Assembly: GCA_904420145.1 (NCBI GenBank)
Contig: CAJFUI010000061.1
Location: 1 to 46,548 of the forward strand
Length of the DNA stretch: 46,548 nt
Direction of reading: 5' to 3'
Origin: an uncultured Oscillospiraceae bacterium
GTDB lineage: Bacteria > Bacillota > Clostridia > Oscillospirales > Oscillospiraceae
Both the position numbers and the translations under genes were made by a program. The notes under the pieces are model-generated. The model saw nothing but the letters and a program-made list of their open reading frames with translations, was not told the DNA's origin and made no database searches. Below are positions 10,332-19,087 of this stretch, piece after piece. Positions within the stretch are counted from its first letter, which is position 1, and every line of letters begins with the position of its first letter.

Positions 10332-11321
10332 TCACTTGCTGTAGCCGTTAGGATGGCCGGAGTGCCACGTCCACGCGTCGGAGATGATCTGCTCAAGGCT
10401 GCGCTCCGGCTTCCACCCCAGGGCCTCCGCCGCCTTTTTGTTGGAGGCGATGAGCACCGAGGGATCCCCTGCCCGGCGAGGCTCCACAGTGGCAGGGATG
10501 GGCTTCCCGGTGACCTTTCGGGCCGTCTCGATAATCTCCCGTACGCTGTAGCCGGTGCCGTTTCCAAGGTTAAACGGCCCGCTCTCGCCGCCCCGGTCCA
10601 GATACTCCAGCGCCAGCAGATGGGCGCTGACCAGATCCCGTACGTGGATGTAATCCCGCACACAGGTGCCGTCGGGGGTGGGGTAGTCATCACCGAAGAT
10701 ACCCACATGATCCCGCTTGCCCAAGGCACACTGGAGCACAATGGGGATCAGATGGCTCTCCGGGTTGTGGTCCTCGCCGATGTCCACCTCCGTGTTGGCG
10801 CCGGCGGCATTGAAGTAGCGCAGGGCGGCGTAGCGGATGCCGTAGGCCCGGCTGCACCACTTCAGCATCCCCTCGATGGCCAGCTTGCTCCCTCCGTAGG
10901 GGTTGGTGGGCTCCGTGCGGTCGGTCTCCTCAATGGGCTGCTTCTCCGGCTCGCCGTAGGTGGCGGCGGTGGAGGAGAAGACGATCTTGTCCACCTTGTG
11001 CTTGACCATGGTCTCCAGCATGGACTGGGACCCGGCCACGTTGTTGCCGTAGTACTTCAGAGGGTTGGTGACGCTCTCCCCCACCAGGGAGAAGGCGGCA
11101 AAGTTGATGACCCCGTCAATGGGGTGCTCAGTGAACACCTTGTCCAAAAAGTCCCGGTCCCGCACGTCGCCGACGCAGAGCTCGGCGCCGCCCTTGACCG
11201 CCTCGGCGTGGCCGGTGCAGAGATTGTCCACCACCACCACGTCGTAGCCCTTCTCCACCAGCAGCGCCACCATGTGGCTGCCGATATAGCCAGCGCCGCC
11301 GGCCACTAAAATGGTCCTCAT
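10332..11321 (-). CDS. galE: UDP-glucose 4-epimerase
   Basis: Interconverts UDP-galactose and UDP-glucose (Leloir pathway). A short-chain dehydrogenase fold of 329 residues with the NAD loop GGAGYIGSH (8-16), the SST catalytic segment (116-118) and the YxxxK pair Y142/K146 in NPYGGSK. ATG follows GGAGGAG. It is last in galK-galT-galE, 17 nt after galT. Confidence 0.96.
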   Translation of the reverse strand: MRTILVAGGAGYIGSHMVALLVEKGYDVVVVDNLCTGHAEAVKGGAELCVGDVRDRDFLDKVFTEHPIDGVINFAAFSLVGESVTNPLKYYGNNVAGSQSMLETMVKHKVDKIVFSSTAATYGEPEKQPIEETDRTEPTNPYGGSKLAIEGMLKWCSRAYGIRYAALRYFNAAGANTEVDIGEDHNPESHLIPIVLQCALGKRDHVGIFGDDYPTPDGTCVRDYIHVRDLVSAHLLALEYLDRGGESGPFNLGNGTGYSVREIIETARKVTGKPIPATVEPRRAGDPSVLIASNKKAAEALGWKPERSLEQIISDAWTWHSGHPNGYSK

Positions 11322-11338
11322 CCCTTGTCTCCTCCTTT

Positions 11339-12826
11339 TTATTTAACGCTCTCAATAAACCGCAGGAAGGCTGCGCGGCCCTCCGGGGTGCACTTGTAGA
11401 CCCCGGCGTGCTCCAGCACCTGGGCAAACACCTGGCCGACTTCCTCCCGCAGAATTTCTGTCACATTGTCCGCTGTAAAGGTGTACCGCCGCCGCAGTTC
11501 CTCCGCCCAGTCGGCGTGCTTTTCTATGGCCTCCTGCCCACGGAGGTCGCCGCCGGAGACCAGGACCTCCGACAGCGCCGCCATCTCCCCCTTCAGCCGG
11601 GCGGGCAGCACCGCAAGGCCCATGACCTCGATGAGGCCGATGTTCTCCTTTTTAATGTGGTGGAGCTCCGGGTGGGGGTGGTAGACGCCCATGGGGTATT
11701 CAGGCGTGGTGATGTTGTTGCGCAGCACCAGGTCCAGCTCAAACTTGCCCTGGCGCATCCGGGCGATGGGGGTGATGGTGTTGTGGGGCTCTCCGTCGGT
11801 CTCGGCAAAGACGAAGGCGGCCTCGTCGGTGTAGCCCCGCCATGCGGTGAGAATTTTGTCCGCCAATTCCACCAGACAGCCGTCATCAGCGCAGCGTAGG
11901 CGGATAACCGACATGGGCCATTTGACGATCCCCGCCTCCACGTCGCCAAAGCCGGGGAAGCTGACAGGCCGCTCGATCGGGGCCCTCTCCATGGCGAAGG
12001 TGTAGTGCCCGCCCTGGAAGTGGTCGTGGCTGAGGATGGAGCCCCCCACAATGGGCAGGTCGGCGTTGGATCCCACAAAGTAGTGGGGGAACTGCCCTAC
12101 AAAATCCAAGAGCTTGCGGAAGGTGGACCGCTCGATCTTCATGGGGGTGTGCTCGCTGTTGAAGACGATGCAGTGCTCGTTGTAGTAGACATAGGGGCTG
12201 TACTGCAAATACCATGCCCTGTTGTCGATGGTCACCGGGATGATCCGGTGGTTCTCCCGGGCGGGGTGGTTCATGCGGCCGGCGTAGCCCTCGTTCTCGG
12301 CACACAGCTGGCACTTGGGATAGGCGCTGGCCGGGGCGTTCTTCGCCGCGGCGATGGCCTTGGGGTCCTTCTCCGGCTTGGAGAGGTTGATGGTGATATC
12401 CAGCTCCCCCCACCGGCTCTTTGTGGTCCACTTCTGGTCCTTCTTAATCCGGTAGCGGCGGATGTAATCCGTGTCCTGACTGAACCGGTAGTACCAGTCC
12501 GTGGCGGCCTTGGGAGACTTCTCATACAGCGCCGCGAACTGCCGGCGCACCGCCGAGGGCCGGGGCGTCAGGATCCCCATGAGCTTGGTGTCAAACAGGT
12601 CCCGGCTGGTGACATCGTCTCCGACGAGGCCCCGCCGGACGGAGAAATCCGTCAGCGCCTGCAGGATCTCCTCCAAGGGCAGCTGCAGCGGCTCATCAGG
12701 CTCGATATACTCGTTGAGCTCCATAGCCTGCAGCAGGCTGTTAATCGCCCAGACCCGGTCCGACGGCTCGATCAGCCCCGTCTCGATACCGTAGTCAGCA
12801 AGGGCTCCAATATAGGCGTCTATCAT
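11339..12826 (-). CDS. galT: UTP/UDP-glucose-hexose-1-phosphate uridylyltransferase, type 2
   Basis: Transfers UMP to galactose-1-phosphate. At 495 residues it is the long Firmicute GalT type 2, not the ~350-residue E. coli type. The [10 protein letters not shown] segment is the equivalent of the active-site histidine motif, and CxxC ([13 protein letters not shown]) and [16 protein letters not shown] are typical of the family. ATG follows AGGAGG at 8 bases. It lies 14 nt after galK, so the two are co-translated. Confidence 0.95.
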   Translation of the reverse strand: MIDAYIGALADYGIETGLIEPSDRVWAINSLLQAMELNEYIEPDEPLQLPLEEILQALTDFSVRRGLVGDDVTSRDLFDTKLMGILTPRPSAVRRQFAALYEKSPKAATDWYYRFSQDTDYIRRYRIKKDQKWTTKSRWGELDITINLSKPEKDPKAIAAAKNAPASAYPKCQLCAENEGYAGRMNHPARENHRIIPVTIDNRAWYLQYSPYVYYNEHCIVFNSEHTPMKIERSTFRKLLDFVGQFPHYFVGSNADLPIVGGSILSHDHFQGGHYTFAMERAPIERPVSFPGFGDVEAGIVKWPMSVIRLRCADDGCLVELADKILTAWRGYTDEAAFVFAETDGEPHNTITPIARMRQGKFELDLVLRNNITTPEYPMGVYHPHPELHHIKKENIGLIEVMGLAVLPARLKGEMAALSEVLVSGGDLRGQEAIEKHADWAEELRRRYTFTADNVTEILREEVGQVFAQVLEHAGVYKCTPEGRAAFLRFIESVK

Positions 12827-12840
12827 GCTCGTATCCTCCT

Positions 12841-14115
12841 TTATGCCAGCCGCACGCCGCCCACCGGACGGATGGACAGCACGTGGCAGGATCCCTCGCC
12901 CAGCGCCCGCTCCATCTCATCCCGGAAGGGCTGGAGCATGTCGAGGGGCACGAAGGCCTGGATGGTGCCGGCAAAGCCGCCGCCGTGGACCCGGCAGGCT
13001 CCCCGGCCGGAGAGCAGCTTCTCACACAGCGCCAGAGCCACGGCCACCTCCTGATGGCGGGTGTACCCGGCGGGCACCACATTCTGCAGATACCGCCAGC
13101 TGGAGAGGCCCGAGGCCGTCACCAACTGCAGGAAGGCGTCGAAGTCCCCCCGGCGCAGGGCGGCCACCTGCCGCTCTACCCGCCGGTTGTCCTCATAGAT
13201 GTGGATGGCCCTAAGCACCGCACGGTCCCCGCAGGTCCGCCGCAGCTCCGGCAGGGCGGCGTAAAAGTCCGCCTCCGCCACCTCCCGCAGTACGCTCTTT
13301 CCAAAGTGGGCGCACACCGCGCGCAGTTCGGTGGTCACCGCAGCGTACTCATCGGTGAGGTCGGCGTGGTCGGCGCCGGAGTCGATGATGCACAGGGCGT
13401 GGCCGGCGTGGGCAAAGTCGAAGTCCACCCGCTCCACCACGGGGGCAGCATTGTCGGCGAAGTCCACCGTCACCATATTCCCCACGGAGGCGGCCATCTG
13501 GTCCAGCAGGCCGCTGGGCTTGCCGAAGTAGACGTTCTCCGCGTACTGGCCAATCTGGGCGATCTGTACCGGGTCGCACTGCCCGCCGTAGAACAGCTCG
13601 TTGATAATGTTGCCAAGGAGCACCTCAAAAGCCGCCGAGGAGCTCAGGCCGCTGCCCTTGAGCACGCTGGAGGTGGTATAGGCGTTAAATCCCTCGATTT
13701 GGCAGCCCCTCTGGGCAAACCAAGCGGCGATGCCCCGGACAATCGCGGCAGAGGTGTTGCGCTCCTCCTCCCGGACGGACAGATCATCCAGCTCCACCAC
13801 GTCCATAGGGAATCCCTCGCTCTGGATACGGATCACCCGCTCTCCATTGGGCGCCGCCGCCGCGATCACGTCCAAATTCACACTGCCCGCCAGCACCTTG
13901 CCGTGCTGGTGGTCGGTGTGGTTGCCGCCGATTTCCGTGCGCCCTGGAGCGGAAAACACCGCCGCGCGCTCCACAGGGCCGAAGATCTCCTCCAGCCCCC
14001 GCAGAAGCCCCTGATAGCGCTCCCGCTGCGCCGGCAGCGCCTCAGCTCCATAGAGCCTCTCTATGGCCGCCTCCAGCGCTTTCCAATCTCGCGCTGGAGA
14101 AAATAGATATCCCAT
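12841..14115 (-). CDS. galK: Galactokinase
   Basis: Phosphorylates galactose at C1. GHMP kinase of 424 residues with the galactokinase signature GRTEIGGNHTDHQHG (58-72) and the ATP loop LKGSGLSSSAAFE. The usual signature reads GRVNLIGEHTDY; this long Firmicute form is divergent but keeps the key Glu/His/Asp. I start at ATG 14115, which has a G-rich site (GAGGGGGGGA) just upstream; a TTG farther up extends over that site. Confidence 0.93.
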   Translation of the reverse strand: MGYLFSPARDWKALEAAIERLYGAEALPAQRERYQGLLRGLEEIFGPVERAAVFSAPGRTEIGGNHTDHQHGKVLAGSVNLDVIAAAAPNGERVIRIQSEGFPMDVVELDDLSVREEERNTSAAIVRGIAAWFAQRGCQIEGFNAYTTSSVLKGSGLSSSAAFEVLLGNIINELFYGGQCDPVQIAQIGQYAENVYFGKPSGLLDQMAASVGNMVTVDFADNAAPVVERVDFDFAHAGHALCIIDSGADHADLTDEYAAVTTELRAVCAHFGKSVLREVAEADFYAALPELRRTCGDRAVLRAIHIYEDNRRVERQVAALRRGDFDAFLQLVTASGLSSWRYLQNVVPAGYTRHQEVAVALALCEKLLSGRGACRVHGGGFAGTIQAFVPLDMLQPFRDEMERALGEGSCHVLSIRPVGGVRLA

Positions 14116-14201
14116 AGCCGTCCCCCCCTCAATCTTCTTCCTCAAGATTTCCTTGCCGCTCTCCTTACGTACAGCGGCATTTTCCCTACCTTTTTTCTTT
14201 T

Positions 14202-14230
14202 ATTATAGCGGAGGCGCCGCCGCAGAAACA
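14202..14230 (-). promoter_or_regulatory. gal operon promoter with weak -35
   Basis: Minus strand -10 TATAAT (14207-14202) is perfect, but at 17 bp spacing the -35 is TGTTTC (14230-14225), a poor match. This is the pattern expected when an activator such as the adjacent AraC-type protein supplies polymerase contact. Confidence 0.5.
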
Positions 14231-14270
14231 TGGATTTTTCATTCACATGGCTGGAATTTTGACCGCCGTC

Positions 14271-15107
14271 TCACCTTCTCCTCCGGTGTTCTGCTGCGTA
14301 CTGCTTGGGAGAGACCCCCTTGCTCTCCCGGAAGGCCCGGGAGAAGTAGAAGGGATCTTCAAAGCCCACCGAGTTGGACACCTCCTGCACCGAGTAGTTC
14401 CCCTCGGAGAGGAGCTCGCAGGCCCGGTCCATGCGGTACTCCATCAAAAAGCGCTTGGGGGATATGCCGTAGCGCCGGACAAACTGCCGGTAGAGGCTGC
14501 TCTGGCTGACGGACAGGTGCCTTGCCAGCTCCTCCATAGTCATAGGCTGGGCGTAGTGGCTGGTAATATACTCCACCGCTATGGACGCCGCACTCTCCTC
14601 CCGCTCTCCCCCGCCGCCGGCCGCCCCCTGCTCTGTGAGAAAGGCCAGCAGCAGATAGAGCCGCCCCGCCATGGCGAGTCTTGCCGCCGGCGAGGTGCCG
14701 TAGGCACGGTAGATATCCTCCAGCAGGGGCGCAAGCGCCTCGGCATGCCACTGGCGGCGCACCGGTGCATCGGCGGAAAACACGGTGCGCTCCATATGGC
14801 GGGGCGCATCCAGCCCGTCAAAGCCCACCCAGATATACTCCCACGGCTCCTCTTTATCAGCGCAGTAGTGGACCGGGGTGTTGGGGTAGATGAGGAAGCT
14901 GTCCCCTGCGGACAGCTCATAGACCGCTCCGCCCACTGTGTAAGTCCCCGTACCGGAGAGGATAAGATGCAGCAGATAGTGGTCCCGGACCCCCGGACCC
15001 CAGCCATAGCCCGGCGCACACTGCTGCCGTCCGGTGTTCAGCACATAGAGGGAGGCCATCTGCCGCTCCAGCTTTTTTGAATCCTTGTAAGCGCCATGCT
15101 CCGGCAT
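14271..15107 (-). CDS. AraC-family transcriptional regulator, probable galactose activator
   Basis: 278 residues: an N-terminal cupin sensor (HLILSGTGTYTVGG...LSAGDSFLIYPNTPVHY) and a C-terminal pair of helix-turn-helices (MTMEELARHLSVSQSSLYRQF, then SVQEVSNSVGFEDPFYFSRAFRESKGVSPKQY). The cupin domain senses a sugar in many relatives. It lies just upstream of galKTE on the same strand, so it is the likely regulator; the ligand is inferred. I start at ATG 15107, preceded by AGGAGGGG. Confidence 0.88.
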   Translation of the reverse strand: MPEHGAYKDSKKLERQMASLYVLNTGRQQCAPGYGWGPGVRDHYLLHLILSGTGTYTVGGAVYELSAGDSFLIYPNTPVHYCADKEEPWEYIWVGFDGLDAPRHMERTVFSADAPVRRQWHAEALAPLLEDIYRAYGTSPAARLAMAGRLYLLLAFLTEQGAAGGGGEREESAASIAVEYITSHYAQPMTMEELARHLSVSQSSLYRQFVRRYGISPKRFLMEYRMDRACELLSEGNYSVQEVSNSVGFEDPFYFSRAFRESKGVSPKQYAAEHRRRR

Positions 15108-15131
15108 AGGGCCACCCCTCCTTCCTTCTCC

Positions 15132-15161
15132 ATCATAGCACCCCTCCCCTGTTCCGCGCAA
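15132..15161 (-). promoter_or_regulatory. Promoter of the AraC-type gene
   Basis: Minus strand -35 TTGCGC (15161-15156), 18-bp spacer, -10 TATGAT (15137-15132), about 20 bp before the ribosome-binding site. Confidence 0.4.
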
Positions 15162-15189
15162 CAAAAATTGGCAAATCTTCCTGTTTCCC

Positions 15190-15218
15190 TTGACTTTTTT
15201 TGGATAAACTTTTATGGT
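15190..15218 (+). promoter_or_regulatory. Promoter of the radical SAM gene
   Basis: TTGACT (15190-15195), 17-bp T-rich spacer, TATGGT (15213-15218); divergent from the AraC-type gene's promoter. Confidence 0.55.
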
Positions 15219-15256
15219 AGGTGTATGAGAAATAAAAGAGAAGGAGTCCTCTCCCT

Positions 15257-16768
15257 ATGAACACAGAAGCAAAGCGGCCCACCGTGGTTCTGGTGGCCTT
15301 TTACAACACCAAGGCTCTGGGCGTGCGGTATTTAGAGACCGCCCTGCGCGAGGGCGGCTACGACGTGCAGACCATCTTCTATAAGACCTTCAACAGCGTC
15401 CACCCCTCCAAGACCACCCAGCGGGAGCTGGAGCTGCTGGTGGAGCGCATCCGCGCCGCAGAGCCCCTTCTGGTGGGCCTCTCCATCATGTCCTCCATGT
15501 ATCTCGACACGGTGGAGCTGGTGATCGACGCCATTACCAAGCACTTCCCCCGGCTGCCTCTGGCCCACGGCGGCGCCTTCGCCTCCATGTTCCCCCAGCG
15601 CTTTCTCCGCCGGGAGGGGCTGGACTTCTCCATCCGCATCGATGGAGAGCACCCCCTCTGCGCCCTGTGCGACGCTCTCCGGGACGGCGGCAGCTATGAG
15701 GAGATCCCCTCCCTGTGCTATCTCAAGGGCGGAGAGGCCGTCATCAACGAGATCGGCACCATGGAGGGGGACATCGACGCCTATGGTCTGCCCGCCATCG
15801 AGTGTGAGAAGGCCTGCTTTATCGAGCACGACAAGGTGGTGGAGGGGGACCCCCAGCTGGGCACCCTGAGCTATGAGGTCATCGCCTCCCGGGGCTGTCC
15901 CTTCACCTGCTCCTACTGCTGCTGCATCAACTTGGCTCGGCTCTACCCCAAGGGCACCAAGCACGTGCGCACCCGCTCGGTGAAGAGCATCATCGACGAG
16001 CTGAAGATCGCCAAGAAGGCCTGCCGCAAGCTGGTCTTCGTCCACTTCTACGACGAGATCTTCCCCAACCTGCCCGGCTGGGTGGACGAGTTCGTGGTGG
16101 AGTATAAAAAGCACATCAACCTGCCCTTCACCATCTGGTCCCACCCCAAGATGGTGGACGAGGAGGTGCTGCGCAAGCTGAAGGCCGTGGGCCTCACCGA
16201 GGTGATCATGGGCATCCAGTCCGGCTCCCCCCACATCCGCAAGGACGTGTTCCACCGCTACGAGGCCAACGAGGATATCATCGAGGCTACCCGCATCATT
16301 CACGACTCCGGGGTGTTCTGGGCCAGCTACGACTTCATGCTCCGCCACCCCTTTGAGACCATCGATACGCTGAAGGAGACCTACGAACTGGTCAAGCGGA
16401 TGCACGGTCCCTTTGAGCTGCAGATGCATGGGCTCAATTTCCTCCCCGGTACGGACATCGTTCCCATGGCCATCGAGCAGGGCTACCTCACTGCTGAGGA
16501 GATGGATCAGATCATGTATGCTCCCATGGAGGACCAGTTTGGCGCCTACTGGTACCGGGAGAACAGTACCGACAGCCAGCTGTGGTACGAGATGATCTAC
16601 CTGCTCCAGTTCAAGTCCACCCGGAAAAAGGCGGAGGAGTGGGAGGACAACCCCGCTGCCCACCGCTCTGAGATCGACGCTCTCTATGAGAAGGCCCAGA
16701 AGATGGCCCAGCGGCGCTACTACTACAAGAAGGCCCGCGTAGTACTCAAGAGCAAGCTGAAAATCTGA
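15257..16768 (+). CDS. B12-binding-domain radical SAM protein
   Basis: A 503-residue protein with an N-terminal cobalamin-binding-like Rossmann domain (about 8-140, with LVGLSIMSSMYLDTVELVIDA and GGAFASMFP) and a radical SAM core. The [4Fe-4S] motif is RGCPFTCSYCC, so CxxxCxxC is intact. The DxHxxG cobalamin-ligand motif is not visible, as in many members, so B12 may be bound base-on or not at all. ATG follows AAGGAG. It is a single-gene unit with its own promoter and terminator; no substrate can be named. Relatives include methyltransferases and ring-forming enzymes. Confidence 0.85.
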   Translation: MNTEAKRPTVVLVAFYNTKALGVRYLETALREGGYDVQTIFYKTFNSVHPSKTTQRELELLVERIRAAEPLLVGLSIMSSMYLDTVELVIDAITKHFPRLPLAHGGAFASMFPQRFLRREGLDFSIRIDGEHPLCALCDALRDGGSYEEIPSLCYLKGGEAVINEIGTMEGDIDAYGLPAIECEKACFIEHDKVVEGDPQLGTLSYEVIASRGCPFTCSYCCCINLARLYPKGTKHVRTRSVKSIIDELKIAKKACRKLVFVHFYDEIFPNLPGWVDEFVVEYKKHINLPFTIWSHPKMVDEEVLRKLKAVGLTEVIMGIQSGSPHIRKDVFHRYEANEDIIEATRIIHDSGVFWASYDFMLRHPFETIDTLKETYELVKRMHGPFELQMHGLNFLPGTDIVPMAIEQGYLTAEEMDQIMYAPMEDQFGAYWYRENSTDSQLWYEMIYLLQFKSTRKKAEEWEDNPAAHRSEIDALYEKAQKMAQRRYYYKKARVVLKSKLKI

Positions 16769-16775
16769 TACTTGT

Positions 16776-16821
16776 AAAAAAATCCCCGGCGGCATCTATC
16801 ATGATGCCGCCGGGGATTTTT
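16776..16821 (+). terminator. Terminator of the radical SAM gene
   Basis: Perfect 17-bp stem 16780-16796/16803-16819 with an A-run before and TTTTT after. The following 16822-16969 is GC-rich with small palindromes and no gene. Confidence 0.9.
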
Positions 16822-16969
16822 GCGCCGCCTGCAGACACGCGGTTTTTACCGCGTTCAACGGCAGGGTTTTTTTGTGCCTCTGCGGGGCACATCGCCGCAA
16901 GTACGGCGACGCGCCCCCGCGCCTGCTGGTGCGAAACCTCCCGCCGCCAGGGCGGCGAAAAAACTCCCT

Positions 16970-17875
16970 TTACAGCAGCTCCTTGATCCGGCTCTCGCCG
17001 TAGATGGCCACCCCCTGCTCCTTCAGCCGCGCTGCGGCCACCCCGTCCCCGGGCACCACCGTGCCGGTGAAGGTGCCGTCGTAGACAGCGCCGCAGCCGC
17101 AGGAGGGGCTGCGCTCCTTGAGCACCGCCAAGCGCACCCCGTTCCGGCGGGCGATCTCCGCGGTCTTTTCCGCCCCGCGGACAAAGGCGGCGGTCACGTC
17201 CTCTCCGGACTTGGAGAGCACCCTGTCCCCCACCCGCTCTGAGGGCTCATGGGGGATCTTCAGCCCGCCGAAGGCCTCCGGGCACACGGGGATCAGCTCA
17301 TAGCGCGCCTTCAGCTCCTCCACAAGAGGCGTGTAGTTGTTGCCGCCGTTGTACTTGCAGTTGCGCCCCAAGAGGCAGGCGGAGATCAGCAGCTTCTCCC
17401 TCCCCAGCGCCATCTCCTCCCCGTCCAAGGCGGCATAGACCAGCTTGTCCCCCTCGTAGGACAGCTTCAGGGAGAAGAAGGGGCGGTCCTCCCGCAGCAG
17501 GCGGAAGAAAATCTTATCCCCCTCCCAGATGGGCAGCGCCTCCACCTGGTCCTTGGGTACCCACTCCAGGTCCCCCTCGTCGCACTCCCGGAGGGTCCCG
17601 GTGTATCTGTCGGCGGTGTAAAGGTACATATATTCCGTCTCCCAACCTACGGTGACGAAGGTAACGATTCCCCGCAGGCGGTAGCGCTTCAGCTCCAGCC
17701 CGGTCTCCTCCCGGACCTCCCGCAGCAGGCAGTCCTCCGGGCTCTCCCCCTCCTCGAACTTGCCGCCCACGCCGATCCACTTGTCCTGATTGACGTCGTT
17801 CTTCTTTTTCACCCGGTGGAGCATCAGGTACTCCCCCCGGTCGTTTTCAATGTAGCAGAGGGTACAGTTGAACAT
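16970..17875 (-). CDS. Nudix hydrolase - DUF523 fusion
   Basis: 301 residues. Residues 1-150 are a Nudix (MutT-like) hydrolase, box from G38 (GGKFEEGES...LREVREETGL), of the 8-oxo-dGTP diphosphatase subtype. Residues about 160-301 are DUF523 (YbbK): ISACLLGRNCKYNGGNN, PVCPEAFGG, KERSPSCGCGAVYDG. DUF523 is of unknown function, with conserved cysteines that suggest metal binding. The two domains are one frame with no break. I start at ATG 17875, 7 bases after GGGGAGG; an upstream ATG lies within the -10 of the promoter. Confidence 0.9.
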   Translation of the reverse strand: MFNCTLCYIENDRGEYLMLHRVKKKNDVNQDKWIGVGGKFEEGESPEDCLLREVREETGLELKRYRLRGIVTFVTVGWETEYMYLYTADRYTGTLRECDEGDLEWVPKDQVEALPIWEGDKIFFRLLREDRPFFSLKLSYEGDKLVYAALDGEEMALGREKLLISACLLGRNCKYNGGNNYTPLVEELKARYELIPVCPEAFGGLKIPHEPSERVGDRVLSKSGEDVTAAFVRGAEKTAEIARRNGVRLAVLKERSPSCGCGAVYDGTFTGTVVPGDGVAAARLKEQGVAIYGESRIKELL

Positions 17876-17912
17876 GGCTTTGCCTCCCCAATTCGTTTTC
17901 TTTCCGATTCCC

Positions 17913-17940
17913 ATTATACCGTGGGAAAAATTTTTGTAAA
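17913..17940 (-). promoter_or_regulatory. Promoter of the Nudix-DUF523 gene
   Basis: Minus strand -35 TTTACA (17940-17935), 16-bp spacer, perfect -10 TATAAT (17918-17913). Confidence 0.65.
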
Positions 17941-17947
17941 GCCGCCG

Positions 17948-17976
17948 TGTACAAGCTCCCGCCGCCGTGGTACAAT
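17948..17976 (+). promoter_or_regulatory. Promoter of the Smr-ArsC pair
   Basis: TGTACA (17948-17953), 17-bp spacer, TACAAT (17971-17976), back to back with the Nudix promoter. Confidence 0.5.
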
Positions 17977-18009
17977 GGCAGAGAAAAAACAGCGGAGAGG
18001 AGGGAAACC

Positions 18010-18255
18010 ATGTCCGCCGGCGTCATCACCATGGATCTCCACGGCATGACCTGTGTGCAGGCCCGCACCGCCATCGACGCGGCCCTGCGCCGCTCTGACC
18101 GGTCGGTCTACCGTCTGGAGCTGATCCACGGCTACCACAGCGGAGCCGCCCTGCGGGACATGATCCGCCAGACCTATAGCAAGCACCCCAAGGTTTTGCG
18201 GATTGAGCTGGGGCTCAACCTCGGCGCCACCACCCTCGTTCTGCGGGAATACTGA
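18010..18255 (+). CDS. Small Smr-domain protein
   Basis: An 81-residue protein that is only an Smr (MutS2 C-terminal) domain: TMDLHGMTCVQARTAIDAAL at the start (the DLHG motif), LELIHGYHSGAALRDMI (the HG.G motif), and a closing LNLGATTLVLREY. Smr domains nick DNA or cut RNA on collided ribosomes in larger proteins; the role of free-standing ones is not established. ATG 18010 follows GGAGGGAA. It is 13 nt upstream of the ArsC/Spx gene, in one transcript. Confidence 0.85.
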   Translation: MSAGVITMDLHGMTCVQARTAIDAALRRSDRSVYRLELIHGYHSGAALRDMIRQTYSKHPKVLRIELGLNLGATTLVLREY

Positions 18256-18268
18256 GGAGGAACGATCC

Positions 18269-18625
18269 ATGCTTATTCTATGCTACCCCAAGTGCACCAC
18301 CTGCCAGAAGGCCATCCAGTGGCTGGAGGCGCGGCAGATCCCCTACACTTACCGGAACATTAAGGAGGAAAACCCCACCTACGAGGAGCTGAAGGAGTGG
18401 TACGGCCGCAGCGGCCTGCCCCTCAAGCGCTTCTTCAACACCAGCGGGCTGCAGTACAAGGCCCTCGCCCTCAAGGACAAGCTCCCCGGCATGTCCGAGG
18501 AGGAGCAGCTGCGCCTGCTATCCACCGACGGCATGCTGGTCAAACGTCCCCTGCTGGTGGATGAGCGGGGCGTCCTCCCCGGCTTCAAGGAGGCGGAGTG
18601 GACCGCACTGCTGTCCCAAGAATGA
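18269..18625 (+). CDS. ArsC/Spx/MgsR family thioredoxin-fold protein
   Basis: 118 residues, beginning LILCYPKCTTCQKAIQWLE with the CxxC redox pair C9/C12, then RNIKEENPTYEEL, LPLKRFFNTSG and the late motif LVKRPLLVDERGVLPGF. These are arsenate reductase-like/YffB features. The three-residue Arg pattern of true ArsC is not clear and no ars genes adjoin, so a thiol-based reductase or an Spx-type regulator is as likely. ATG follows GAGGAGG just after the smr stop. Confidence 0.85.
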   Translation: MLILCYPKCTTCQKAIQWLEARQIPYTYRNIKEENPTYEELKEWYGRSGLPLKRFFNTSGLQYKALALKDKLPGMSEEEQLRLLSTDGMLVKRPLLVDERGVLPGFKEAEWTALLSQE

Positions 18626-18651
18626 TCTGAGAGATAGGAAAGCCCCCAACC

Positions 18652-18693
18652 GAGGCGCCGCAGAACGAACGCTCTGCGGCGCCTCTTCTTTTT
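18652..18693 (+). terminator. Terminator of the Smr-ArsC pair
   Basis: Perfect 13-bp stem 18652-18664/18673-18685 followed by TTCTTTTT. Confidence 0.9.
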
Positions 18694-18777
18694 CATAAAT
18701 CCCCCCGTCTCCTCCGAAGCTAACGGCGGCATTTTCCCTTTCCCCGTGAAAAATGATGGTCACAGGCAGATTGGCTC

Positions 18778-18806
18778 TTGACAGGCTGTTGATTCCATGG
18801 TAGCAT
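18778..18806 (+). promoter_or_regulatory. Promoter of the xre operon
   Basis: Perfect -35 TTGACA (18778-18783), 17-bp spacer, -10 TAGCAT (18801-18806). The start point falls in the operator below. Confidence 0.65.
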
Positions 18807-18835
18807 GAAGCTAACTTCAGGTGAAGTAAACTTCA
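18806..18835. promoter_or_regulatory. Operator with four alternating TGAAG/CTTCA half-sites
   Basis: TGAAG at 18806 and 18822 and CTTCA at 18815 and 18831 alternate; the middle pair makes the perfect palindrome ACTTCAGGTGAAGT (18814-18827). They span the -10 and the transcription start and are most simply read as two dimer sites for the Xre protein, giving autorepression. Confidence 0.6.
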
Positions 18836-18856
18836 TATTTCAGGAGGTGGCGCGGT

Positions 18857-19087
18857 GTGAAGACAAGGGTAAAGGAGCTGCGGATCAAGGCCCAGCTGAC
18901 CCAGCAGCAGCTGGCGGATCTGGTCCATGTCTCCTCCCGCACCATCATCTCCATTGAGAAGGAGCAGTACAGTCCCTCTCTCATGCTGGCCTACCGCATG
19001 GCGGAGGTCTTCGGGGTGAGTGTGGAGGAGCTGTGCTGTCTGAAGGAAAACAAGGAGCTGGAGGATCGGCAGTATGAAGATCTATAA
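18857..19087 (+). CDS. Xre-family HTH transcriptional regulator (small)
   Basis: 76 residues, almost all helix-turn-helix: VKELRIKAQLTQQQLADLVHVSSRTIISIEKEQYSPSLMLAYRMAEVFGVSVEELC. This is the short Cro/CI-like (YgzD/YozG-type) regulator often paired with membrane proteins. The start is GTG 18857, 9 bases after AGGAGG. It overlaps the next gene by 14 nt, so the two are translationally coupled. The half-site operator over its promoter suggests it controls its own operon. Confidence 0.9.
   Translation: MKTRVKELRIKAQLTQQQLADLVHVSSRTIISIEKEQYSPSLMLAYRMAEVFGVSVEELCCLKENKELEDRQYEDL

Noticed and set aside
18653..18763. Minus-strand small frames near the ArsC terminator
   Set aside because: They lie within the terminator and the xre promoter region and have no ribosome-binding site.
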